Shown one piece after another: positions 45,679 to 57,436 of a stretch of 64,000 nt of DNA. Within the stretch, counting starts at the first letter, position 1. Every line of letters starts with the position of its first letter. The translations under genes were made by a program, and so were the position numbers. This DNA comes from Jaminaea rosea (Eukaryota; Basidiomycota; Exobasidiomycetes; Microstromatales). The notes below the pieces were generated by a model. The model was not told the origin of the DNA, ran no database searches, and saw nothing but the letters and a program-made list of their open reading frames with translations. The stretch is from NCBI RefSeq assembly GCF_003144245.1, contig NW_020289987.1:310001-374000 (forward strand). Reading direction: 5' to 3'.

Positions 45679-48600
45679 TCACGATCCAACCGACTGCTGC
45701 TGCTGCTGTTGCCCTCTCCTGATCGACCCCGGCGTCTGATGCATATCGCTTCCCGCCCTTCCCTGCAGTGACGCTCTCTTGCCTGGAGTTGAAGGCACAT
45801 GACCGTGATGACTGGTAGGCTGCGTAACCGTCGACGCCCTGGCGGCCATGACGCTTGCGGCACTCGTGGAAGACGAGGTGATCAAGCTTGCTCTGGCCGT
45901 GCGTGGCGTGGAACTCACCCCTGCACCAGAGCTGGACGCAACGGTCGAGCTGTTGGCTCCTGCAGCAGCGTTGCGCAGCGAAAGGGATGTCTGCCTCACA
46001 TGTCCGACCGTAGATGGTCCCCCTCCAGCAGCCGAGCGAATCCACGCATGCCTCAATGCTGCCTCCGGCTTGATTCGTCGCTCTGGATCCCACACGAGAC
46101 ACCTAGCCAAGAAGTCCAAGAAGAGCTCGTCTCCACACTTCAATGCCTGCCCTAGGGTCCTGGTTCCCGCTCTCCTCCGCTTGCCCTTGTTGCTCACGTA
46201 CGGGCGCGGGCTGCCTGTGGAGTCGAAGAACAGCTTCTTGCGGGAAGAGCGGTCGACGAGGTAGCGGTCGGGTACACCGAGGACTTCCATGATGCAGGAG
46301 AGCTGTTCTTGTTCGTTTTCGCCAGGGAAAAGCGGGTAGCCCGTGTAGAGCTCGGCGAGGATGCAGCCGAGAGACCAGATATCGATCGCTGTGTGGTAGT
46401 TCATGCCGAGGATCACCTCGGGACTGCGGTAGAAGCGTGACTGGATGTAGGTATAGACTCTGCGCGTGGGGCAAGCAAGGGTCAGCGTGAGTCAAGAGGC
46501 GTGGCGATCTCGCTGCGCCCACACTCACTTTTCGTGCTCAAAGCAGCTCGATCCGAAATCGATAACCTTGATCGCGCTCTTCCGAGGATGCTTGAGCAAG
46601 ATGTTCTCCGGCTTCAAATCGCAGTGCACGACGCGGTGATGCTTCATCAGAACCAAGCTGAGCAGCACCTGACTGCTGAACCTGCGAATCAACCCAGTCG
46701 TGAACCCAGCAAAGCTGTTGGCCTTGATCAGCTCGTACAGATTGATGCTCAATAACTCCATGGAGATGCAGAGGTGATTGCGGAAGTAAAAGGAGTCCGT
46801 CATCTTGATGACATTGTACTGCTCATCCGGGTCCCATTGCACCAGGTTCTGCAGGATCTTGACCTCCACGAGGGCTTGGTGATGGAAACGCTTCTTGTTG
46901 CGAATGAGCTTGATGGCCACGCTTCGACCAGTCTTGTGGTCCTTGCATTGCAGTACTTGACCAAAAGAGCCTCGACCGAGGGTGCCGACGATCTCGTAGC
47001 GATAGGCGAGGTGATCCCGGTCCACCACAATGTAGTCCCCGCGCTCATCGTCGTACCCGTGATTGCTCGATGATTTGTCGGGCGTGGCCATGATCTTGGA
47101 GCGAGGGTTGCCGACGTAGTAGATCTCCTGATACTGGAACATCTCCTTGGCCTCAAACTCACTCAGCTGATTCCCGTACAAAGCCTCAGCCTGCCGAGGC
47201 GAATAAGCCTTGGAGGGTGGCTCCGGCTCGGGGAACTTCAGCATCTTGTCCAGCTCGTCTTGCGAGACGCCTTGCGCCAGCTTCTTGGCGTGTGAGCGGC
47301 GGATGTACGCCTCCATTTCCTCGTCTCCCAGACGCTCCTCTTCGTCCACGGCGGTGGACGCGGCAGAGGTGGAGCGACTGTCTAGGAGGGTGGCGGGGGA
47401 GCCGCGTGATAGCGCGCGACTGGCTGTGCGGGCAGCGCTCGAGGCCGAAGCCGACGGCGTGCTGCCGGAGGTGCTGTTGCTCAGGGCAGATTCGCGAGCG
47501 GCGCGGGCGGCCGAGGAGCCAGCTACGGTGGAAGACGTCTTTACACGGCGTGGTACACCGCTTGACGTCTGACTCGAAGAGAGAGCTTCGCGTGAAGTTG
47601 TGGATGGCTGACGTTGCATCCTGGCCGGTACGCCCTCGCTGATCTTCGCCTTGATGACCGGTGCGGCCTGAGTCTGAGGTTGTTGCTGATCGCTCGCCCC
47701 AGCTTTGGTCTTCTGCTCATGTCGTGCAAATAAGTTGTTGAGCGCCTCGCGATCCGTGGTGGACAGATTACTCGAGTAAGCCGTGATCCTGGCGCGACGT
47801 AGAGCCCCATCCACCTCGCTTGTTGTTTTGGCTGCGTTGTAGGCGTTGAGAATTGGCTGAATCGTGGATGACACACCGCTGCCACTCGTTGATGAAGACA
47901 AGGCCGATGACCCGGGACCCTGCGCTGCCGCAGTGGCAGACTTGCGCCGAGCCTCTTTGCCCTTCTGTATCGTCTCTGAGCTGGCAACCGAGGCACTGTC
48001 GTCCTCGGGGCCAGTCGTTCCATTCTGGATCCCGAAGTTGGACGCCAACGACGCCATCGTCGCGCTTTTACTAAGCGAGGGCAATGCACTTCCACCATAG
48101 CTGCTTAATCGTCGCACACTCGCGAACGAGGCCGAAGGGGTCATCTCACTGCCATTGTTGGCGCCCTCATTGGCGGTCCGCAGCGGCGTACGGCGAATCG
48201 AGCCCGTGGCGCGCGGGATGCGACTGACGGCAGAAGTGGTGGGCGTTTGCAAGTCCGTGTTGGGCAGCGGCTGCATCGTTTGTCCCTTGGGCGAGTTGTC
48301 CTGAATGGTGGGCATAGCAGTGCGCGGCGTCTGCGGCTGGGATTCCTCAGCCGACGGACGCGTCTTGGCCTGCAGGTCGCCCGTCGAATTGCTATTGGCC
48401 AGTCTGCGTCGCACAGTATTGGTGTCGTCTACCGTGGTCGCTGCACCCGATAGATCTGGCTTGCTCGTCATGTTGCGCAGACTGGGCGTGGTACCGATCG
48501 GGGCTAGCTGCATAGGTGGCAGAGTAGCTGGAGGAACCACAGGCGGGTCAGTTGAGGAAGGCAAGGTCTTGCCACGTCTTCGTCCAATAAGGCTCGTACG

Positions 48601-51600
48601 GCGAGAGGCCTTGGGCGTTTTGCTGCTCGGCGTGGGAGGCTCATCCGTGCTAAGACTGGGCAACGTGGCAGAGGATGACAGGTTCGACGTCTGCGACTCG
48701 TCGTTGGAGACTGCGACGCTCTTCCTCGATCCGCTCCCTTTGAGCAGGCTGCCCAGTCCGAGGATAGACTTGCGGGATGAGCGACCAGCGGACGGTTGCG
48801 GGCTACGTCTGGAAGAGGAGAGATCAGGGGATTGCTTCGCTCCTGCAGAGAGCCCGCCGCTAGAGGATGAGCTAGAAGCTTGGAAGGGCGCATCACTGCT
48901 GCTTCCTCCCGTTTGACGCCTGCGGAAGAAGGACGGTGTACGACGCGCAGGGCTCTGTGGCTTGGTACTTGGACGGGAAGAAGACTCAAAGCTGCTGTTG
49001 GCCACGTCCACACTCGCATCTTTGAGCGTTCCCGCCGTCGAGCCCGTCTCAACACTCGACCTTGGCCCAGCGCGCGTGCTTGAGTTGGTCGTCATCACCG
49101 GTGAAGTGGGCAGCTGAGGACTGTTGAAGCTGTCTGCATTGCCTTTTCGATGGGACGAAGGGCTGCGACCGAGGGCGTTGGAGAGGCTGGATAGGCTCCA
49201 CTTCTTTGCTACGGAGCGGCTGCCTGCCCCGCTTGAAGCCGAGTCGATCTGTGGTGAGGTGACGGAACTCTCGTTGCCAGTTTTGCCGCCGAAGGAGGAT
49301 GTTGACTGAGCCATTGGCGATGAGCCCGGGTATGCGTCAGCTGCCTCAGCTCCAGTGGTAGGAGCAGCTGCCAGTGCGCGAAGATTGGTGTTCGATGCAG
49401 AGCGAGATGACTCCCATGCCTTGGGCAAGGGAGGGACAGGTGGGATGACCAGAGCGCTGCCACCAGGCGTCGCACCTCCTGATCGACTGCCCGAACCTTG
49501 TATACCATGCTGTTGCATGGTTGAACGATCATCCTCCTCAAACGACTCTGATCGCGGCGTGTCAATAGAGCCAGTCCAGTGCGAAGAGGCGTCGCTAGCT
49601 CGCCCAGCCTTGTTGGAGCCAGTCAAGGAGAGACGCGAAGCTGCAGTGGTGGGCGTAGCTGCCGTGGCTGCCGCATCCTTGTTCGACGAATCCCTAGATG
49701 CAGTGGACACCGCGGACACCCTCTTACTGGAGTTGGTAGCAATGGAAGGCGAGTAGCTAGCAGCGGCCATGACTGAGCTGCTCGTCGGCAGGGGAGGAAG
49801 CGCTGACTTGCGAGTGCGCGGACTGGAGAGCCCTGCAGCCGTAGGACTATCGAGGCTGATCTTTGGCGAAATGCCACCAAGCTCGTCGTAGCGGGGCCTC
49901 GAAAGATTGCGGGATGTCCTTCTGTTACGTGACTCCTCAGAGGTACGCTGACGCGAGGTGGCATCAGTTGATCGCTGGGCTCGTATCGAGGTGCTAGCAG
50001 GCGATGATGGCCTGCTGTTGGAGCCAGGCGTGCGGCGACCAGCGCTGCCTGGCCTAGACTGAGTGGAGTAGGACTTGCTCGCTCGAGGGCTCTTGACCGA
50101 CGGCGCTTCCGTAGACGGACGCTCACGGCTCCCGCTCCTACGTCTCGACCCTGCACTGCCAATACCGTCCAGCTTCCTGAGCGCCTCCGCAGCCTCTATT
50201 GTCTCATTCTCTGAAGCGCCAAAGTGCAGCGAGCCACCACGTAGCAACGTGTGGCCGATGCTGGAACTCGACGCACGCTTGCTTCCGTTGCGAGCAACCG
50301 TGCTGCCACCTCCAGCACTGCTTTGCGAGTTGGATGGGACCATTGCTGCTGAGACAGCCGTGGAGTGACGAGGGCCGCTGGCTCGAGGAGCAGCAGCTGA
50401 GGAGCCGCCAGAGAGCACATGACCTGGCGAGCTGGAGTGACGACTACGCTGAACAGGTTTCTCGCTGCCCTCTGTCGCAGCACCACTAGCCTTACTAAAT
50501 CGACTCTGACGCTCCGTCATGTTCGGTAGGTCGGTCGGTTTGCGCAGCGGTGAGGCATGGTGAGAGGGTGGCTTCGAAGATGAAGCACCTGCGACACTCC
50601 TGGTCGACTTCTCCAGCGATCCTCTCGCGGACTCGGTGTCGGACTCGATGCCTGCGTCTTTGCGACGTTGGCGCCTGTCTTCGTCGTCCTTGAGCAGGTC
50701 AGCAATGGCCGAATTAAGGTCAAACGATCCGCGATACTCGTCTTCGCTGACGCCGTAGGGGTCCACCACTTGCGGCAAGGCTGACTTGTCCGTCCTACGG
50801 GGCGACGAGGAACTGACGCCAAAGGGTCCAGTCTCTTCACCCGACCAGGCCAGGTCGCCAATTCGAGGCGATGATTGGTATGCTTTTCGCGGCGACGATG
50901 TCGGTTCTCCTCGCGGTCGCAACGTCGTGGCCGAGCTGTTCTGCGGCGAAGACACAGTGCCTGCTGCTCCCCCCGGTCTTGACCTTCCCTTCGCCTGACT
51001 CTGCGCAATTGCCGTTTTAAGTCCCGCGAGCTCTTCGTTGCCATGCGCGATGCTCGAGTCGGACTCGGACATGGCATTTATGGAAAAGGGCGGGCTGTCT
51101 GCGCCTCCTCCAGACATTTCGTGCAAGCTGCGCATGTACTCGGTGGGGTCATTGCCGAAGTCCCGAGTGAGGGAAGAGATGGAGGCCAGGTTCGTCACAT
51201 TGTGAACTGGCATCGAGGGGGAGGTAGAGAGCGTGGCTTTAGATGACGGAGGCCCAGATGGGTTACGCTGCGTTGCGTGTGGCGCCGCGGACGAAGTGAG
51301 CGAGATGGCTCGCGAGTGACGCTGGGCAGCGCTCGTAGCAGATGTGTCGCGGTACTTTGCTGAAGCACGAGCAGGTGTGGGTTGCTGCTCGCCACTGCGT
51401 GAGCTCTTGCCCCACGTGCGACTGTTCATTGAGGTATCTCCTGCCCATCTTGGTGTTGATAGCTCTCCGAGTCCAATCTGCCCTGCACGATCATAGCCGC
51501 TGGGTGAGATTGTTGGTGATAGCTCGCCGCGTCTCTCCGGCGTCTGTGGAATGACAGCCAAGCTCGAAGAGGCTGATAGCCCTCCACTACCGCTCTGACT

Positions 51601-52755
51601 TGAGCCTAGACTGGACGGAAGACCTAGACCTAGCCCAGCCATGCTCTGGGTTAGCTCTCGAGCCGGCGTCGTTGCCGAAGAGGATGAGCCTGACTTTCCG
51701 CTGGCTGAGAGTGTCGAGTTCACCCTGCCCGCCGTCTTGCGATCTGACACGTCAGGCGTGGCATTGGTCGGAGAGAAGGCCGAGAATCTTGATGAGGGCG
51801 CCTGGCCTGCACTGGGCTCGTCGAGCTTAATGTGCAGGTCGGGCCTGCGAGCTGAGAGGGCGCCGAGGACCTTGGCATCATTGCGCGGTGAGGCAGCAAC
51901 GTCAGGGCCTGGTGTCGATCGCGGTGGCGGAGTGAGGCCAGAGAGAGAAGGGAAGGAGGACATCGAGTCGTCGAACAGGGCAGTCTCGTTCGTCTCGTCG
52001 TCCATGCCGCTGCCGAAGATGGGCGAATGGATCGAGGCGTCAAAGTTAGGCAGGGTCGGCAACGGTGGCTGCGATTGTGGGGAACGCGCAGCATGACTTC
52101 CACTCGCTACTCTGCCAGCCGACGGGCGGGCTTTCGGAGGTCCCATCAATGACGTCGAGGGTGAGGTGGCTGCGGTGAAGAGGCCATTGGACGCGCTACT
52201 GCTAGGCGTCATACCTGCCCCTGGCGTCGCTTTTGAGCTCGACATTGATGATGACCGTGACTCAGGAGCTTTCGCCGCCGCAGAGAGATGCTGCTGCTGC
52301 TGTTGTGGTTGCTGCTGGCCGGAGCTGGAGAAGGTGCGAGTCGATGCCGTTATGGGGCTGCTCTTGCGCAGCAGGGTGTCCCCCAAACGAGCGCTCGAGC
52401 CGGCAGTGGACCCATACGATGGCCCTCTGTTACCTGTGTTTGAAGTCGACGACGAGGTAGCTGAGTATCTGGTGGTCGGGTACCGATCTTCGCCAGCCGA
52501 TGGATTGGACTGAGGAGCTGCGGCTCTGCTGGTGAGGCTTAGCCTCGTCGGTCTTGACGTGGCAGCCGAGCCACTCATCGAGGAGCCTTGGGTGTTCGCG
52601 CGATCAGTCGACGAAGACGACGTCGATGGCGGGGAATTTGGCGTGCCGCTCGACGATGGTCTTCCGCGCAGAGAGCGACGAGGGCTGCTGGGCACACCTT
52701 GTTGACCTGGCGAAGATGGCCTGCGATGGCGCTGAGATGGTGGGAGGGCAGCCAT
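45679..52755 (-). CDS. POM1: very large DYRK-family protein kinase (Pom1/DYRK2-like)
   Basis: I predict 2335 residues from exons 52755-46529 and 46459-45679. The first 1880 residues are Ser/Pro/Thr-rich, basic and disordered. A DYRK-homology box ([20 protein letters not shown]) precedes the catalytic domain. It has glycine loop [12 protein letters not shown], Lys1949 in [37 protein letters not shown] with Asp2046, [11 protein letters not shown] and, across the intron, the YxY activation loop [35 protein letters not shown] and [15 protein letters not shown] follow. Class-2 DYRKs autophosphorylate the second Tyr. Pom1 sets polarity and cell size in fission yeast; transferring that role here is inference. 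The length is roughly twice that of S. pombe Pom1 (1087 aa), from the N-terminal region. Confidence 0.88.
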
Positions 52756-53714
52756 GCTCGCAAGTCTGGCCAGTCAGAGATCTTGACCAGTACTTGCGTC
52801 TTCTGACGCGCTTGCCCCGCTGGCTTGTGTCTGGACCGAGGTGCCGTCGTATTGCAGCGTAGCTCAGGGGCGGGGGCGATGTCGTGAGTGAGATAAGATG
52901 GGTAGTAGCGCTGACTCGATCGATGCTGCGTTGAGCCGATGGGGTATCCAGTGTAGTTGCTTATTCGAAGGGGTCTTCTTCAGTGGGTCGTCGTCGTCGT
53001 CAGGATGCTTGGACGTGCACAGCTGGCGCTCGAAGACGAAGAGGAGCGCAGCCGCTGTCCGGCCAATGCGAATCGCTGAGACCCACAAGTGACAGCGTCG
53101 TCTCGGGCACGCGGGTGAGATGTGCCTGCAGCCCTGTAGGCTGAGTGAAGAAGAAGGAGAAGAATAGAGTTCAACCTCGTATTCGAGGTGATGATGAGGA
53201 AGAGATGGAGAGGAGACGAGGCGTCTGTTCGTCTTGTCTGCCGTTGACCCGACTCGCTACTCCAACACTTCGGTCTGCCTGCTTGGCCTGCCCACGTCGT
53301 CGTCGACGTCGCTCCTCGCTGCCTGCCCGCTCGCTCCGCTCAAGTCCAGCGCTGCCTGGCCCGCCCTCGCCGCCCTGCCCTGCCTGCCCGCCCTTGGACA
53401 CAGCTCGCCGTTGGTCTCACTTTTGGGCCCTTGGGCGCAGCCGCCGCTGCGACGACGACGACGCCCGCCGACTTCTCTTCCTCCGCCGCTTGCAGTCCAT
53501 CAATCGTTGAGCGCGGGCCACCAAACTCGGCGAGCTGCGAGGGGGGCTGCTAGTCTATCGCACACGACCCTACCACTCCATCTCATCTTCATTCACGTCT
53601 TCACGTCCGCAACACAGAGCAGAGCAGAGCAAAGTCCTTTTGTTCTCGCTACGCCTTACGGCCACGTACGCATCTCTCTCTCCTTGAGACATCAACGTCT
53701 GCCGGAGGGCCAAG
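52756..53714. promoter_or_regulatory. divergent upstream region of the DYRK kinase and transporter genes
   Basis: About 960 nt lie between divergent starts. A stretch of CGTCGTCGTCGTC around 52990-53000 and a C-rich CCGCCCTCGCCGCCCTGCCC block near 53365 stand out. The last 150 nt form a C/T- and A-rich leader for the transporter. No gene was seen. Confidence 0.5.
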
Positions 53715-55690
53715 ATGTCATCTAACGGTCCTCGAGCCCCGAGCAATGGCAGGCCACAACATCAAGATACCCAGGCAGCAGCCTCATCATCAACAGAGCC
53801 AAACGGCAACAACGCCCGCTCAGTCTCCATTTCGATACCACCAGCAGTCGCTCGCCCCCGCAAAACATCCTTCGACGGAGGCAATGCCTCTCTCGTCTCC
53901 TCTATCGCCAATCTATGCAACACAATCATAGGCACGGGCATGGTTGCCCTGCCCGGCGCTTTTGTCTACACTGGCTGGCTCCTAGGCGTCTTCCTCATTA
54001 TCCTCTGTGGCTGCACTGGGGCACTGGGACTATACCTGCTCACCAGGTGTGCAAATAAGCTGGGTGGCAGGAGACAGAGTTTCTTCAGCGTGGCTTTGAA
54101 GACGTGAGTCGGCAGAGCGGTAAAGAAGGGCCCAAGAGCGGTAAAGAAGGGCGATTGGGCTTGGTCATTTACAATCCACCTCGTCCCGCAGCATCCCAAA
54201 AGGAGCCAGGTGGTTTGATCTGGCCATTGCACTAAAGGTAAGATTGAGCGTCCCGCTCTTACCGTCGCTTTCCAGCAGCCGACTGACCACCAGCGTACTT
54301 CTTTGCCGACCCACAGTGCTACGGCGTCTCCATCTCCTACCTTATCATTTCCGGCCAACTTATGCCACAAGTGGTGCTCTCATTCCTCAAAGCTGCTGGT
54401 CACGAGCACGAGGCCATACCGCCTCTTCTCCTCGACAGGGACTTCTGGGTGACCCTCCTCGTTGTCCTCCTCATGCCGCTCTGCTTCCTCCGCAAACTCG
54501 ACTCGCTCCGCCATACTTCCTATTTGAGTTTGACAGCAGTGGCATATCTGGTGGTGATCGTGGTAGTCTTTGCGGCGAGCCCCACTGCGAGGAGCACACT
54601 GCCCGAAAGGGGGGAGGTGCATGCACTGGTGTTCTCGCCGCACATCCTGGCCATCTTCCCGTGAGTGCCAGACAGACAAGCAACGAGGCCAGCACGAGCA
54701 GCGGCGCGTCTTTCTAACGCCTCAGGATACCACACTTGCACAGCGTCTTCGTCTTCGCCTTCACCTGCGCGCAGAATATGCTGCCCGTCTACAACGAGCT
54801 CTCTGCCTCTGACCCGCTCATGCACCTCGATCGAGCCAAGTCTGCCATTGGGTCCGCGATTGGTGGGGCTGGGAGCGTCTACGTCGCCGTAGGCGTGTTG
54901 GGCTACTTGGAGTTCGGGAGCAACCTGGGAGATAACATGTGGGTGCAATAGCGAAGGCAGCGCCGTCAGCAGAATCATAGCTGATGTTGTCTCCGCGACT
55001 CCACTTCGCAGCATCGCCATGTACCCCTCCTCCTCCGTCTTCGTCGCAGTAGGCCGCCTCTCCATCGTGCTCCTCACAATCTTCTCCTACCCCTTGCAAG
55101 TCCATCCTTGTCGTGCAGCTCTGGACAAGGTCATTTCTCCACCGTCACAAAGGCCGGGGATTGAGCTGCCAGCAGGGGACGACGAGCGTCGCAACACGCG
55201 AAACGATGAAGACGAGGATGAAGACGATGAGGATGACGCGCGCGGGTACGAGACGCTTCTGGCCAGCCAAACGTCCCTTATCTCATCAGCGGGCGGCTCT
55301 CCACCCGACGAGATCTCTCTCCAACGTTGGGTGAGCCTGACCGCCTTTCTCCTCGCAACGACCTTTTCCGTTGCCCTTCTTGTAGACGACCTCTCCATCA
55401 TCCTAGGCTTTGTGGGCGGGATGGGCTCAACGACCATTTCCTTCATCCTGCCTGGCATTCTGTACAGCAGCCTGCACGACGATGGCGATCGCTTCAAGAG
55501 GCCGGCGAAGGTGTTGGCTTGCTGGGGTCTGTTTGTGGGGGTAGTTAGTGTGACGAGTAATGTGGTCAAGTTGACGCACAGCGCGGTGAATAACGGTGGG
55601 GATGGCAAGGCGGATCGACTGGCGGCCTTGGTCGGGAGGAGCGCCGAGGTTTGGAAGCTCGCTGCTGAGGCTAGGCGTGCACAGAAGTAG
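53715..55690 (+). CDS. AAAP/SLC38-type amino-acid transporter (Avt-like)
   Basis: I predict 556 residues from five exons: 53715-54103, 54191-54236, 54317-54660, 54726-54938 and 55012-55690, with all phases closing. The first membrane helix carries the family motif SSIANLCNTIIGTGMVALPG. Other hydrophobic segments include WLLGVFLIILCGCTGALGLY, SISYLIISGQLMPQVVLSFL, LLVVLLMPLCFL, SLTAVAYLVVIVVVFAA, SVFVFAFTCAQNMLPVYNEL, AIGGAGSVYVAVGVLGYLEF, LSIVLLTIFSYPLQVHPCRA and a final set after an acidic loop (DEDEDDEDDA). FSYPLQVHPCR is a strong signature for SLC38/Avt proteins. The substrate is probably neutral or basic amino acids across the vacuolar membrane, inferred from family. The N-terminal 55 residues are Ser-rich and cytosolic. 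Confidence 0.9.
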
Positions 55691-55963
55691 CGTAGAGTTC
55701 GTCATGTCATCGTAATGGATTGCATCTCTCCGTCCTCCTTGTCTACTCGGCCACCTTCATGTCTTCCACGGGCAGCTCCTCGACTCCGAAATTGGTCTGA
55801 CGCGTCGCGGGCGGACAGAGCGTGGAGCGAGCCGGAGACGGAGACGGAGAAGGAGAAAGGTGGCGGGCTGGACAAAGTGTTGGATTCCTTCGTGTCGTAC
55901 CCACCAGTCCAATCATCTCTGACCTCTCGACGAATTATCTGACGCACGGCGTCAAACGTCGCC

Positions 55964-57436
55964 ATGCCCGATCTTGCGCGAGCAGTCTGGCTCCAAGCCA
56001 TGATGACGCATCGCATCGTGACGGAGAAGCAGGGACGTGCTCTGCATAAGGCAGCTGCGGGCGCGGCGCGAGGTGAGTGCAGCGATCCCCAGCGAGGGAT
56101 GTTGACTGTCCCCAGGCTAAGATTCGACTTTATTGCTCTTGGCTCCATCCCATCCAAGTCGACTATCGAGCCTCGCAATACAACAACTTTGTGCATGAGG
56201 CTTCCACTGCTATCTCCGGTCTCGGCCTCGAAGTTCGCCGCATTGTGGACGAGTGGACTGGCAAGCCTCTCCTGGCCATCGTAAACACAAAGGGGGACGA
56301 GATCGCTCAGCTGGCTACCACGTACTCACCTAATGAAATCGGAGTGGTTAAGCGACTGGTGAGTATGACGCGAAGGGGCATTGTATGCTTCGCGCGGCAA
56401 AGCTGATCCTTCTCTACTCATTGCCGCCTGTGCAGGCCGAAGTCATCTTCACCGCTCAAGACGAGACGTTTAGTTGCACCATGATGCTCGCCCTCAATGT
56501 TGCTACAAGGGACAAGACGTCCTCTATGACCAAAAAGGCGGCGGAGGAGCTGGTACACAATCTCGTACGGCATCAGTGGTTGCGAATGTCGCCATCCGGA
56601 CGTCTCTTCCTCACTCCACGCAGTCTACTCGAGCTCGAGCCATGGTTGAAGGAGCAATTCCCTGAGCATGTCCTCGAGTGTGCCAAGTGCCATGATATCG
56701 TGACGAAGGTGCGTAGCGCGCGAGGTCACGACCACCGTGCCTGCTGCAGACGGCTCACTCGATGCTTTCCCTTGGTCTTCGTCACCTCACGCAGGGTTCG
56801 GCATGCTCCCGCTCCAACTGCTCAGGGCGGCTGCACCACTTCTGCGAGCGCGGCATGCCAGGCAGCCACAACGGCACAGCCAAATGCTACGTCTGCAAGG
56901 CCAACTGGGAGCCCCTGCCTGTTGGAGAGGAGAGTCTGGGTACGGGAAGAAGGCCGAGGGCTAGTCAGGCTACTCAAGCGCGCGATGATGATGACGATGA
57001 GGGGTTGGACAATGAGGAGACAGAGGAAGACGCGGAGGAGGCCATGACGAGTACAGAGCGAAGGAAGCGACAGAGGAGGAGCAACGGCAACACAGTAGCG
57101 GCCAATGGGCGCCGTGGCAGCACGAGCAGCTTTGGTGTGGCAGCAGGACGTCGTCGTAGCAGTCAGTCAGGCCCGTCTGGTGCTGCCGCAAAAAGGCGCA
57201 GGTCTTCGCGGAGCAACGTAGTCGAGGATGACGAGGGTGACGAGGGTGACGAGGATGAGAATGAGGACCAGGACGACGAGGTGGACAACTCATTACCACC
57301 AGCCCGACGCTCCTCGTCAAGGCGAGCCAGTACGACTCGAGGACAAGGAAGGAACTTCATTGATGACGATGCCCGAGACGACGACGATGACGATGAAGGC
57401 GAGGAGGAAGAAGGGGAAGACGATGACGATGATTAG
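55964..57436 (+). CDS. NSE1: SMC5/6 complex RING-like subunit Nse1
   Basis: I predict 407 residues from exons 55964-56072, 56159-56358, 56436-56708 and 56795-57436. The first acceptor (CCATCCAAG before 56159) is the least certain. Nse1 works with Nse3 and Nse4 in the SMC5/6 complex for recombination and replication-fork repair, as a ubiquitin ligase. The N-terminal winged-helix part reads WLQAMMTHRIVTEKQ and VRRIVDEWTGKPLLAIVNTK, then EELVHNLVRHQWLRMSPSGR. The variant RING has cysteines in LECAKCHDIV, GSACSRSNC, HHFCERG and KCYVCKANWEP. After it comes a 175-residue tail of Arg/Ser patches and Asp/Glu runs (DEGDEGDEDENEDQDDE) absent from human Nse1 (266 aa). Confidence 0.9.
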
